Below are positions 44,957-52,921 of a stretch of DNA of 64,000 nt, piece after piece. The DNA is from Niabella drilacis (GTDB taxonomy: Bacteria > Bacteroidota > Bacteroidia > Chitinophagales > Chitinophagaceae), in contig NZ_FMZO01000017.1 of assembly GCF_900101395.1 (NCBI RefSeq), positions 1 through 64,000 of the forward strand, in the 5' to 3' direction. The notes beneath the pieces are model-generated. The model was not told the DNA's origin and did no database searches. It worked only from the letters and a program-made list of their open reading frames with translations. Position 1 is the first letter of the stretch, and the number at the start of each line of letters is the position of its first letter. The position numbers and the translations under genes are program-made.

Positions 44957-45403
44957 ATGAATATCCGGTACAGACAACTCCTGCAGGAGGACGGATTATT
45001 GCTCCGGCAACTCATACTCCTTTATGTTGACGTATTTGCAATGACCGCATCCCTGCCGGACGAGACTTATTTAAAGAATCTCCTGTTCCAAAAAAACATC
45101 GGATTCTTTGTTGCCACTACAAACGATATTGTTATCGGGGGGCTTACCGCCTACATGCTTCCTTCTGTTTATTCGGAGGCCAGCGAAGTGTACCTCTACG
45201 ATCTGGCCGTTAAAGAGGCATATCAACGGCAGGGCATTGGACGCAGGCTCCTTGATACGCTCGGCACCTGGTGCCGGGCACATGGAGTGTCGGATTTTTT
45301 TGTACAAGCCAGTGCAACGGATTCCGCAGCACTTGACTTTTACCATGCAACAGGGGGAGTACCGGAAGCGGTGGCTCATTTTTCATATGCAACCGGGAAA
45401 TAA
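44957..45403 (+). CDS. AAC(3)-I-like aminoglycoside/GNAT acetyltransferase
   Basis: 148 residues from the ATG at 44957. The run YLKNLLFQKNIGFFVATTND, IVIGGLTAYMLPS, EASEVYLYDLAVKEAYQRQG, FFVQASATDSAALDFYHATG and the closing VAHFSY track the AAC(3)-I family, in which these strands bind acetyl-CoA and gentamicin-class drugs. A chromosomal setting without mobile resistance genes suggests an intrinsic enzyme; actual drug acetylation is unproven. It has its own promoter-like TATCTTTTG just upstream. Confidence 0.82.
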   Translation: MNIRYRQLLQEDGLLLRQLILLYVDVFAMTASLPDETYLKNLLFQKNIGFFVATTNDIVIGGLTAYMLPSVYSEASEVYLYDLAVKEAYQRQGIGRRLLDTLGTWCRAHGVSDFFVQASATDSAALDFYHATGGVPEAVAHFSYATGK

Positions 45404-45432
45404 TTAACTTCATCCTGTTAAAAACAGTAACA

Positions 45433-46026
45433 ATGAAACCAGGCATCTTGCTTCTTATTTTACCGGCATTGCTCGCAATACAGACCGTATCAGCTCAAAA
45501 GGCCCCCGCAAAGGCAAAAGTAGACTATGATGCTTTTGAACAGCTTGTAAAAGAAGTAAAGGAGCACCGGAAAAAAAAGCTGGTGACCCTGGATGAGTTC
45601 TTGAAGCTCAGTGGTGAAAAAGGGGTGGTGGTACTGGATACCCGGTCGGATGAAATGTATAACCGGAAGCATATACAAAATGCCGTACATCTGAATTTTT
45701 CAGATTTTACACAGGAGAACCTGTCGCGAATGATTCCGACGACAGCGACAAAAGTGCTGATCTATTGCAATAATAATTTTGAGGGAGATCAGCGCAACTT
45801 CGCTACCAAGGCCGTGGTTCCGGCTGCTGCGTCCAAAAAGCTCAGGCCCATAACACTGGCCCTGAATATCCCTACCTATATCAACCTCTACGGGTATGGG
45901 TACCGGAATGTGTATGAACTTGCAGAACTGGTCAATGTCAACGATCCCCGGTTAAAGCTGGAAGGAACGGAGGTCAACGCCCCGGAAACAGTTCCTGCCG
46001 GCGAAACACTGATGTCGAAGAAGTAG
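45433..46026 (+). CDS. Secreted rhodanese-domain protein
   Basis: 197 residues with a signal peptide (LLILPALLAIQTVSAQ) and one rhodanese domain at about 55-165: VVVLDTRSDEMYNRKHIQNA, then the active-site loop VLIYCNNNFEGD with its catalytic Cys. Rhodaneses move sulfane sulfur or serve as thiol-binding modules. The 30-residue insertion after the active site (NFATKAVVPAAASKKLRPIT) is typical of periplasmic Bacteroidota forms. It lies 29 bp after the acetyltransferase gene. Confidence 0.85.
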   Translation: MKPGILLLILPALLAIQTVSAQKAPAKAKVDYDAFEQLVKEVKEHRKKKLVTLDEFLKLSGEKGVVVLDTRSDEMYNRKHIQNAVHLNFSDFTQENLSRMIPTTATKVLIYCNNNFEGDQRNFATKAVVPAAASKKLRPITLALNIPTYINLYGYGYRNVYELAELVNVNDPRLKLEGTEVNAPETVPAGETLMSKK

Positions 46027-46042
46027 CCGTCAGTTATCAGCT

Positions 46043-46100
46043 ATCAATAGAACATTGAGGCACGCACACGGATCTAACGTTGAACCTGAAACTTTAAACA
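46043..46100 (+). repeat. Short interspersed repeat D, copy 2
   Basis: Carries ATCAATAGAACATTGAGGCA and TGAACCTGAAACTTTAAACA, matching the copies at 7715-7782 and 59007-59070. Non-coding. Confidence 0.65.
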
Positions 46101-46147
46101 ATATTAAATTTCAAACAAAGAACCAGGAACAAACACAGAAGCAATCC

Positions 46148-46492
46148 TTATCCGCCGCTTTTCTTAGCCTGTGTATAGCCATTCTTCTGGAACCATTGAA
46201 GCAATTTATCGCGATGATCTCCCTGGATGATAATTTCGCCATCCTTGGCATTGCCCCCTGTCCCGCAAAAGGACTTCAATCTCTTTGCCAGGTCCTGCAG
46301 ATCGCTGTCAGTTCCGGTAAACCCCAGGATCACACTGGCCGTTTTGCCTCCCCGGTGCTTTGTTTCCAGCTGTATACGCAACCTTTGCTGCCCAGGCTGC
46401 AGCGTATCCTGCCCGTCGCCGGACTGTTCAAACTTAAAATCCGGGTTGGTACTGTATACAAATCCGTGCTGGTCTGACTTATTCTTTGCCAC
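46148..46492 (-). CDS. SUI1/eIF1-like translation factor (YciH family)
   Basis: 114 residues from a GTG start at 46492 (read as MAKNKSDQHGFVYSTNPDF). The SUI1 fold shows in LRIQLETKHRGGKTASVILG, LQDLAKRLKSFCGTGG and DGEIIIQGDHRDKLLQWFQK. YciH proteins are eIF1 relatives that can bind the 30S subunit and monitor start-codon selection. The frame is open 21 codons further upstream, but those do not match the family. Confidence 0.87.
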   Translation of the reverse strand: MAKNKSDQHGFVYSTNPDFKFEQSGDGQDTLQPGQQRLRIQLETKHRGGKTASVILGFTGTDSDLQDLAKRLKSFCGTGGNAKDGEIIIQGDHRDKLLQWFQKNGYTQAKKSGG

Positions 46493-46551
46493 GATTTTTT
46501 TGTTTAAAGTTCCGGGTGCCGCACCAAACGTGAAACCTGGAACATGGAAGA

Positions 46552-47409
46552 TCATACCACCGCTTTCAGGCTCAGGTCAAGGCTTTGCGCCTGGTGAATG
46601 AGTCCGCCCACGCTTACAAAATCAACACCGGTAGCAGCATAGGCCTCAATAGTATCCAGGTTGATGCCGCCACTGGCCTCCGTTTCAAAAACGCCATCAA
46701 TTATTTGAAGCGCCTCCCGGATCTGCCCCGGGGTAAAATTATCCAGCATAACCCGGAATACTTTTTCTTCACCCGCCTCCATCACTTTTTTAACATCCTC
46801 CAGCGTCCTTGTTTCAATTTCAATTTTTATGGCAAGCCGGTTGCGCTGCACATAGTCATAAGCTCTCTGAATAGCATTTTCGATCCCTCCAGCGTAGTCT
46901 ATATGGTTATCCTTCAACATAATCATATCATACAGACCAAAACGATGGTTCACGCCCCCTCCGATACGTACGGCTTCTTTTTCCAGCAAACGGAAATTGG
47001 GAGTGGTTTTCCGGGTATCGAGCAACCGGGTGTGGTACCCTTTTAATTTATCGGTATACCTGCGGGTGAGCGTGGCAATACCACTCATGCGTTGCATACA
47101 GTTCAGCAGCAGTCGCTCGCATTGCAAAATCGTATGTTCCAGGGCAGTTACCTCAAAGGCAATATCACCGGGTTTCATATCAGCCCCATCCTGCATAAAG
47201 AACGTTACTGCGCTCCCCGGCTCTTTAAGTCTTAAGATGGCTTCGGCCACCTGTGTCCCCGCCAGCACGCCCTGCTGCTTTACTTTTAATACGGCCCTTC
47301 CTTTTGCCGCCGGGTCAATGCAACACAACGTAGAATGATCCCCGGATCCGATATCCTCCCGGAGTGCTTCGCGGATCAGATGCTCTAGTTTTTCCTGAAA
47401 TGAGTCCAT
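46552..47409 (-). CDS. nadC: Nicotinate-nucleotide pyrophosphorylase (carboxylating)
   Basis: A 285-residue quinolinate phosphoribosyltransferase of de novo NAD synthesis. Conserved: LREDIGSGDHST, NCMQRMSGIATLT, LLDTRKTTPNFRLLEKEAVR, GGVNHRFGLYDMIMLKDNHI and ASGGINLDTIEAYAATGVDF, covering both domains. Length is typical. nadA and nadB are not in the window. It is followed after about 60 bp by the SUI1-type gene, and preceded by the DUF4783 gene with a terminator between. Confidence 0.95.
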   Translation of the reverse strand: MDSFQEKLEHLIREALREDIGSGDHSTLCCIDPAAKGRAVLKVKQQGVLAGTQVAEAILRLKEPGSAVTFFMQDGADMKPGDIAFEVTALEHTILQCERLLLNCMQRMSGIATLTRRYTDKLKGYHTRLLDTRKTTPNFRLLEKEAVRIGGGVNHRFGLYDMIMLKDNHIDYAGGIENAIQRAYDYVQRNRLAIKIEIETRTLEDVKKVMEAGEEKVFRVMLDNFTPGQIREALQIIDGVFETEASGGINLDTIEAYAATGVDFVSVGGLIHQAQSLDLSLKAVV

Positions 47410-47414
47410 GGCTG

Positions 47415-47446
47415 TAAAAATAAACAGCCTCTCATTAGGAGAGGCC
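47415..47446 (-). terminator. Intrinsic terminator of the DUF4783 gene
   Basis: Stem GCCTCTC (47427-47433) with GAGAGGC (47439-47445); leftward it is followed by TGTTTATTTTT. It lies only 6 bp before the nadC start, so it would limit read-through into nadC. Confidence 0.7.
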
Positions 47447-47474
47447 GTTTTATCATTAAATTTTCACAGAATTC

Positions 47475-47867
47475 TTACTCAATCAGCTGAAAGCGCAGTT
47501 CTTTGATCACTTCGCCCCCCTTTTCCTTCCGCATAAAAATATTGACCCGGTAATTTCCACCGGCCGTTTGCAGGGTCCCTATCGCATAGTTACCATTGGG
47601 GGAGCTTCCTTTATGCTTAAGCTCAAAACCCTTTACCGTTACTTTTCCGAAAAATTCCTTCAGCGCCTGCTCGGCCTGGGATTTGTTATAGTTGTTGCTT
47701 TTATCGGCGATCGTTAACTGCATGTTCTCTCCTACATTTCCTACAAGCTGTGCCGCATTCCCGGTTTTAAGACTTGTAATGACACCATCCACGCTCTGCG
47801 CATGCAGACTAATGGCCAACAGGTTGATTGCAAAAGCAATAAAAGACAATCGTAATAAATGTTTCAT
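47475..47867 (-). CDS. Secreted DUF4783 protein
   Basis: 130 residues with a signal peptide (FAINLLAISLHAQ). The mature 110 residues match DUF4783, an NTF2-like cone fold (NNYNKSQAEQALKEFFGKVT, KGSSPNGNYAIGTLQTAGGN). The family is restricted to Bacteroidota and usually sits next to nadC, as here. Role unknown. Confidence 0.85.
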   Translation of the reverse strand: MKHLLRLSFIAFAINLLAISLHAQSVDGVITSLKTGNAAQLVGNVGENMQLTIADKSNNYNKSQAEQALKEFFGKVTVKGFELKHKGSSPNGNYAIGTLQTAGGNYRVNIFMRKEKGGEVIKELRFQLIE

Positions 47868-48021
47868 TGTATCTTCATTTTGTTATTACTCCTTCTCAGG
47901 GTATCACGAATATATTAAAAAATCATGCTTGTTCACCAGGTATCTTTCTGTCCCGATCAAAATGTTTGTAAATAGACCCGGGTGAAGTCATTTATTCTTG
48001 AACAATCTTTTTAATTTTACC

Positions 48022-48068
48022 GCTTCGGTAGCCCTGCTGTTTTACCATCCGGTTACCGAAGCCTTTTT
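48022..48068 (+). promoter_or_regulatory. Terminator-like hairpin in the gpmI leader
   Basis: GCTTCGGTA (48022-48030) pairs with TACCGAAGC (48054-48062), with three further pairs inside, and is followed by TTTTTT. The gene to the left is divergent, so the hairpin cannot end an upstream rightward transcript. It lies 26 bp before the gpmI ATG and could be an attenuator. Confidence 0.45.
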
Positions 48069-48094
48069 TAATTTTTAACTAAAATCACAAGTTC

Positions 48095-49639
48095 ATGTCA
48101 CAAAAAAGAGCAATATTACTCATAATGGACGGTTGGGGACTCGGGAAAGTTGCATCAGCAGACGCGATCCAGAATGCCAATGTACCTTTTACCAGGTCAT
48201 TATACAGCCGGTATCCGCATACCACCCTTACCACATTTGGGGAATTAGTGGGATTACCGGAGGGACAAATGGGGAACTCTGAGGTGGGGCACCTCAATCT
48301 TGGTGCAGGACGTATTGTGTATCAGGAACTTCAGCGCATTAATGTAGCCATTAAGACAGGCGAGCTGGCATCCAATAAAGAATTGTTGCGTGCCATTACC
48401 CATGCAAAAGAAAACAGCAAACCCTTACACCTGTTAGGTTTGGTCAGCGACGGAGGAGTGCACTCGCATATCAACCACCTGAAAGCCCTAATTAACATTT
48501 GTAAGGACAATGGGTTACAGGAGGTCTACATCCACGCTTTTACCGACGGAAGAGATACGGATCCCAAAAGCGGGCTGGGTTTTATAGAAGCGCTGCAGCA
48601 GCACCTGGATCAAACGGGAACGGGTAAAATTGCAACGGTGGATGGCCGGTATTACGCTATGGACCGGGATAAACGCTGGGAGCGTGTTGCCCTGGCCTAT
48701 GAGGCCCTGGTAAACGGGAAAGGTGAAACCTCCGCCTCTGCAGTGGAAGCCGTTAAGAACAGCTATGCGCAGGGTATTACGGACGAATTTATCAAACCAA
48801 CGGTGATCGTAAATGCCGACAACCAGCCGGTAGCCACTATTCAAAACGGGGACTCCGTGCTCTGTTTTAATTTCCGTACAGACCGCTGCCGGGAGATTAC
48901 CGAAGTGCTGACCCAGCAGGACCACCCGGAGCAAAATATGCATACCCTGGAACTGGATTATACCACCATGACCGTTTACGACCATACGTTTAAGAACGTC
49001 CATGTATTGTTCCGTAATGAAGATCTTACCCAAACCATCGGGGAAGTGATCGAAGCCCATCACCTGAAACAGATCCGCATTGCAGAAACGGAGAAGTACC
49101 CGCATGTGACATTCTTTTTCAGCGGCGGGCGCGAAAAGCCATTTGAAGGGGAAAGCCGTATCCTGAAGCCTTCACCCAAGGTAGCCACCTATGATCTTCA
49201 GCCGGAGATGAGCGCCCGGGAGCTTACGGAAGCTATTCTCCCCGAGATCCACAATAAAACGGCCGATTTTATCTGCCTGAACTTTGCAAATGCAGATATG
49301 GTAGGGCATACCGGTGTTTTTTCAGCTGCTATAAAAGCAGTGGAAACGGTAGACCAATGCGTGGAGCAGATCGTAAACGAAGCATTGAAACAGGACTATG
49401 TGATCTTCCTCACCGCCGATCATGGTAACTCCGACTACCTGGTGAATGAAGATGGCAGTCCGAATACCGCGCACAGCATGAACCCGGTTCCCCTGTTCAT
49501 TATTGACAATAACTGGAAAGGCGCGGTAAAAGAAGGCAAACTGGGCGATATTGCGCCGACCATCCTTACCTTTATGAAATTGCCCATACCCAGGGAAATG
49601 ACCGGGGATATACTGGTTGATAAAGATTCTATACAATAA
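48095..49639 (+). CDS. gpmI: 2,3-bisphosphoglycerate-independent phosphoglycerate mutase
   Basis: 514 residues. A glycolytic enzyme of the alkaline-phosphatase superfamily that interconverts 3- and 2-phosphoglycerate using two Mn ions. The nucleophile Ser62 lies in GNSEVGHLNLG, the first metal Asp in LLIMDGWGLG, and ADHGNSDY and TAHSMNPVPLF near the C-terminus hold further ligands. The inserted transferase domain (about 80-310) has HAFTDGRDTDP. The TAA stop forms the left edge of hairpin element E copy 2. Confidence 0.97.
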   Translation: MSQKRAILLIMDGWGLGKVASADAIQNANVPFTRSLYSRYPHTTLTTFGELVGLPEGQMGNSEVGHLNLGAGRIVYQELQRINVAIKTGELASNKELLRAITHAKENSKPLHLLGLVSDGGVHSHINHLKALINICKDNGLQEVYIHAFTDGRDTDPKSGLGFIEALQQHLDQTGTGKIATVDGRYYAMDRDKRWERVALAYEALVNGKGETSASAVEAVKNSYAQGITDEFIKPTVIVNADNQPVATIQNGDSVLCFNFRTDRCREITEVLTQQDHPEQNMHTLELDYTTMTVYDHTFKNVHVLFRNEDLTQTIGEVIEAHHLKQIRIAETEKYPHVTFFFSGGREKPFEGESRILKPSPKVATYDLQPEMSARELTEAILPEIHNKTADFICLNFANADMVGHTGVFSAAIKAVETVDQCVEQIVNEALKQDYVIFLTADHGNSDYLVNEDGSPNTAHSMNPVPLFIIDNNWKGAVKEGKLGDIAPTILTFMKLPIPREMTGDILVDKDSIQ

Positions 49640-49803
49640 GAGCCTGTTTAAATTTTATTGATGGAATTTATTATGAAGCTATTTTGGAGCGAAACAAGGA
49701 AAATTTTGCAGGCATAGTAGGCCACTATGGCGAAAAATTTAACGCAGTTGCAGCCCAAAACAGCCATAATAAAGCCATTGAATGAATTTTAAACAGGCTC
49801 TAA
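49637..49803 (+). mobile_element. Hairpin element E, copy 2, seated on a stop codon
   Basis: Core 49640-49800 is identical to the copy at 44731-44891 except for one G-to-A change at position 28. TAA stands on each side, the left one being the gpmI stop codon. Same orientation relative to the upstream gene as in copy 1. Non-coding. Confidence 0.8.
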
Positions 49804-49831
49804 GCAGTTTATCTTATTTTGAATACTGAAG

Positions 49832-49862
49832 GGCGGGCTTAAAATAAAGCCTGCCTTTTAGT
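49832..49862 (+). terminator. Intrinsic terminator of gpmI
   Basis: Stem GGCGGGCTT with AAGCCTGCC (one G-U pair), followed by TTTTAGTTT. As at the M16 gene, element E lies between the stop codon and this terminator. Confidence 0.7.
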
Positions 49863-49881
49863 TTCCCAAAAGTGGTGAAAC

Positions 49882-50117
49882 CAGGGCAAACGCATCTAAT
49901 TCCAGCAATGCTCAGCTCCGGAGGAGCAGTATGTTTATAGCAATATGCTGTTTTGATGACCCCGGCTCCTGTAGGAGCCGCGTGTTTGTTGGGCCTGAAA
50001 TTTTACGCGACTCCTACAGAAGCCGGGGTCATACCTTGTTATAAACACAAGGCACTTACAGTGCCTGCAAATGCTCCCGGTGCGCGCGCTCCACCCAATT
50101 TAGATGCATTTGCCCTG
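49882..50117. mobile_element. MITE-like element C, copy 2
   Basis: A 236-bp copy with the same ends (CAGGGCAAACGCATCTAA; complement of TAGATGCATTTGCCCTG). A perfect 10-bp direct repeat GTGGTGAAAC flanks it at 49872-49881 and 50118-50127. Its central 31 bp (49979-50009) is the reverse complement of that in copy 1, apart from one base. It lies 55 bp upstream of the antitoxin gene. Confidence 0.85.
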
Positions 50118-50149
50118 GTGGTGAAACGGATAAAGAAGGATGTTTTTCG

Positions 50150-50157
50150 TAACTTCG
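50150..50157 (+). promoter_or_regulatory. -7-like box TAACTTCG of the toxin-antitoxin pair
   Basis: One base from TAnnTTTG, 15 bp before the antitoxin ATG and 22 bp after the target duplication of element C. Confidence 0.35.
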
Positions 50158-50172
50158 GTAAAACGAAAGATC

Positions 50173-50376
50173 ATGGTCCGGTTACATCCTCAATATATAA
50201 CAGATACAGCAGGTGAGCAATTGGTTGTACTTACAAAGGCAGAGTACAATGCTCTTATGGAAGAGCTGGATGAAGCCATGGATGTATTACTTTATGACCA
50301 GGCCATGCGCGAAGATGACGGAGCTCGTATTTCACTGGACGATTACTTAAAAAAAAGGGAAACGAAAGATGATTAA
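50173..50376 (+). CDS. RelB/Phd-like antitoxin
   Basis: 67 residues from the ATG at 50173. The N-terminal part (LHPQYITDTAGEQLVVLTKA) matches the DNA-binding half of Phd/YefM-type antitoxins, and the acidic C-terminus (DEAMDVLLYDQAMREDDGAR) would wrap the toxin. It overlaps the toxin gene by 8 bp, standard for a co-translated toxin-antitoxin pair. The upstream open frame to 50140 is not needed. Confidence 0.78.
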   Translation: MVRLHPQYITDTAGEQLVVLTKAEYNALMEELDEAMDVLLYDQAMREDDGARISLDDYLKKRETKDD

Positions 50377-50626
50377 GTATACCGTCATTTTATCAGGAAA
50401 GGTCAGTAAACAGCTGGATAAGCTTTCCGATACTGTTGCCGCGCCTATATTTAAAGCTATCCGGAAATTGCAACAAAACCCGCGCCCTCCCGGTTACTGC
50501 AAGCTAACAGCACGTGATGGTTACCGGATCAGGGTAGGTGATTATCGTATTATTTACAATATCATTGACAGTAAACTGATCATTGAAGTTATTGCAATAG
50601 GCCATCGAAAAGATATTTATCAGTAG
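50369..50626 (+). CDS. RelE/ParE superfamily toxin
   Basis: 85 residues: YTVILSGKVSKQLDKLSDTV, IRKLQQNPRPPGYCKLTARD, GYRIRVGDYRIIYNII and VIAIGHRKDIYQ give the full RelE fold, including the basic RxGDYRIIY strand and the C-terminal HRKDIY. Such toxins cleave ribosome-bound mRNA. The gene is intact and paired with its antitoxin, unlike the hipBA locus at 4.3-5.6 kb. Confidence 0.9.
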   Translation: MIKYTVILSGKVSKQLDKLSDTVAAPIFKAIRKLQQNPRPPGYCKLTARDGYRIRVGDYRIIYNIIDSKLIIEVIAIGHRKDIYQ

Positions 50627-50761
50627 CCAATAGCCCGTTACCTGTCCAACAACCCCAGTGAGACCCGAAAGGCCCTGGCGACCATCCTGCTTAGACGCCA
50701 GTAGCCCCTGTCTCTATCGTTGTTTTTACAACGTATTTTTTTTAAAACAACATTTACCGGC

Positions 50762-50769
50762 TAATTTTG
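50762..50769 (+). promoter_or_regulatory. -7 promoter box TAATTTTG of uvrC
   Basis: Exact TAnnTTTG match 28 bp before the TTG start of uvrC. Confidence 0.5.
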
Positions 50770-50797
50770 TACGTTTCTACACGTATTTACCAACAGA

Positions 50798-52597
50798 TTG
50801 ACACAGGAAACATTCTCAAATATCGCCACCACCATCCCGCACCAGCCGGGCATCTATAAATACTTTGATGATACCGGGAAGATCCTTTATGTAGGAAAGG
50901 CTAAGGACCTGCGCAAGCGGGTAAGCTCCTACTTTAATAAAACCTTTACCAATTATAAAACGCACGAATTGGTGCAGCGCATTGAGCATATCGAGTTCAC
51001 CATCGTTAATAGTGAGCCCGACGCTTTTTTCCTGGAAAATGCGCTGATCAAACAGTTTCAGCCCAAGTACAATATCAATCTGAAGGACAGCAAGTCCTAT
51101 CCGTATATCGTGATCAAAAATGAGCCTTTTCCCCGCATTTACCTCACACGGCAACCGGTTAATGACGGGTCGGAATACCTGGGACCTTATACTTCGGTTT
51201 TTAAGGTACGGGAGCTGCTGGAGTTTATCAAACGCACCATTCCTATGCGCACCTGCAGTCTGAACCTAAGCGCCAGGAACATCGAAAAAGGGAAATACAA
51301 AGTTTGCCTTGAATACCATTTAGGCAACTGCAAAGGCCCCTGTGCCGGGCTGCAAACAAGGGAGGATTACGACGCTAACATCGGGCAGATCCGCGACCTG
51401 CTGAAGGGAAACCTGGGGCCGGTCATCCGCCATTTTAAGGAAGAAATGCGGGGGCACGCCGAAGCGCTGGAATTTGAAAAAGCCGAACAGGTACGCAAAA
51501 AGATCGAATACCTCGAGGACTATTATCAATCCAAATCGGTGATCACCGGCATCAGGGGCGGCGATAAAGATGTGTTTTCCATCATTAAAGACCAGTCCGT
51601 TGCTTATGTTAATTACCTGATGATCCGGAACGGGACCGTGGTGCAAACCCAGACCAATAAACTGGAAACACATTTGGATGAGCCGGTAGAAGAGATCCTG
51701 GTATATGCGGTAAGCCAGCTGCGCATGACCTTTAACAGCCAGGTTCCTGAAATCATTGTGCCTTTTGAGATCGATTATCCGGAGGCCCATGTTGAGATCA
51801 TGGTGCCAAAAGCGGGCGACCGGAAGAAGCTCCTGGAACTCTCGGAAAAAAACGCGGGATATTTCATCGAGGAACTCCGGAACAAAGAGCGCATAAAGAT
51901 CAACAGGAATGTAGATCATGTTAAAGTGCTGGAACAACTGCAGATTGATCTGCAACTGCAGGAATTACCCGTGCATATCGAATGTTTTGATAACTCAAAT
52001 TTCCAGGGCAGCTATCCCGTATCGGCCATGGTTTGTTTTAAGAACGGGGTTCCCAGTAAAAAAGATTACCGTCATTTTAATGTAAAAACAGTAGAAGGCA
52101 TTAATGACTTTGCCAGCATGAAAGAAGCCGTTTACCGCCGCTACAAACGGCTCACCGAAGAACAGCAAGCCCTTCCGCAACTGGTGATCATCGATGGCGG
52201 AAAGGGGCAGCTGGGCGCCGCGCTGGAAGCTATGGAAGCGCTGGAATTACAGGGCAGCATTACCCTGGTAGGCCTCGCCAAAAATGTGGAAGAGATCTTC
52301 TTTGCCGGTGATAAAGAATCACTCAAACTACCCTATAGCAGCTCCAGCCTGAAACTGATCCGGTTTATACGCGACCAGGTACATCGCTTCGGCATAACGT
52401 TTCACCGCCAGAAAAGAAGCAAGGGCACCTTCAAAAATGAATTGGAATCTATAAAAGGAATCGGTAAAAATACAGCGGATGAACTGCTGAAGGAGTTCCG
52501 CTCTGTTAAAAACGTCAAAGAAAGATCCCTGGATGAATTGGCCGCTGTTGTCGGTAAGGTAAAGGCGCAGCTGGTTATTGATCATTTTTCTTCCTGA
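50798..52597 (+). CDS. uvrC: Excinuclease ABC subunit C
   Basis: 599 residues; the dual-incision nuclease of nucleotide excision repair. A GIY-YIG domain (about 15-95; PGIYKYFDDTGKILYVGKAK), the Cys cluster (CSLNLS...CLEYHLGNCKGPC), a UVR motif near 205-240, the RNase H-like domain (IECFDNSNFQGSYPVSAMV, VIIDGGKGQLGAA) and a C-terminal helix-hairpin-helix (LESIKGIGKNTADELLKEFR) are all present. No ATG is available upstream of the GIY domain, so I take the TTG at 50798. Confidence 0.96.
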   Translation: MTQETFSNIATTIPHQPGIYKYFDDTGKILYVGKAKDLRKRVSSYFNKTFTNYKTHELVQRIEHIEFTIVNSEPDAFFLENALIKQFQPKYNINLKDSKSYPYIVIKNEPFPRIYLTRQPVNDGSEYLGPYTSVFKVRELLEFIKRTIPMRTCSLNLSARNIEKGKYKVCLEYHLGNCKGPCAGLQTREDYDANIGQIRDLLKGNLGPVIRHFKEEMRGHAEALEFEKAEQVRKKIEYLEDYYQSKSVITGIRGGDKDVFSIIKDQSVAYVNYLMIRNGTVVQTQTNKLETHLDEPVEEILVYAVSQLRMTFNSQVPEIIVPFEIDYPEAHVEIMVPKAGDRKKLLELSEKNAGYFIEELRNKERIKINRNVDHVKVLEQLQIDLQLQELPVHIECFDNSNFQGSYPVSAMVCFKNGVPSKKDYRHFNVKTVEGINDFASMKEAVYRRYKRLTEEQQALPQLVIIDGGKGQLGAALEAMEALELQGSITLVGLAKNVEEIFFAGDKESLKLPYSSSSLKLIRFIRDQVHRFGITFHRQKRSKGTFKNELESIKGIGKNTADELLKEFRSVKNVKERSLDELAAVVGKVKAQLVIDHFSS

Positions 52598-52921
52598 ACG
52601 AAGGTGCCGGTTTACTGTGGAGATTTGGAAAAGAAGATCTTTCTTCTCCGACGGAGCGTGGGGGCGTTTTAGAATAGTAGTTTTCAGCGATCCGTTGGCC
52701 CTGTCAGATCTTGAAGTTGGACGTTTGCTTTTTCCCTCTTTTAGAATTTAAGCTATCAAGCTTCCGTTTTTAGCGATTGAGATAGTGTATACAGCATCAA
52801 GCTTTACCCGGATACCCAATGTGGAACTTTGAACCTGGAACACACCGTACATCTCACTATAAACATCTCACTATAAACATCTCACCAAAAACTTCTCACT
52901 ACAAACTTCTCACTACAAACC
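52598..52921. other. Intergenic stretch with 14-bp tandem repeat
   Basis: Separates the convergent uvrC and CorC-like genes. Besides the tandem repeat at 52850-52919 it has a small hairpin near 52630. No gene supported. Confidence 0.5.
52850..52919. repeat. Five tandem 14-bp units
   Basis: Units CATCTCACTATAAA (twice), CATCTCACCAAAAA, and CTTCTCACTACAAA (twice) abut exactly. The array ends two bases before the stop codon of the CorC-like gene, so it lies in that gene's 3' untranslated region. Confidence 0.85.

Noticed and set aside
49953-50216. 87-codon frame running from element C into the antitoxin region
   Set aside because: It is a by-product of element C sequence; a near-identical translation (NAPGARAPPNLDAFAL-type) appears in the other copies, where it is equally non-coding.
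52850-52919. Possible CRISPR array
   Set aside because: Units are 14 bp and directly abutting with no spacers; no cas genes in the window.
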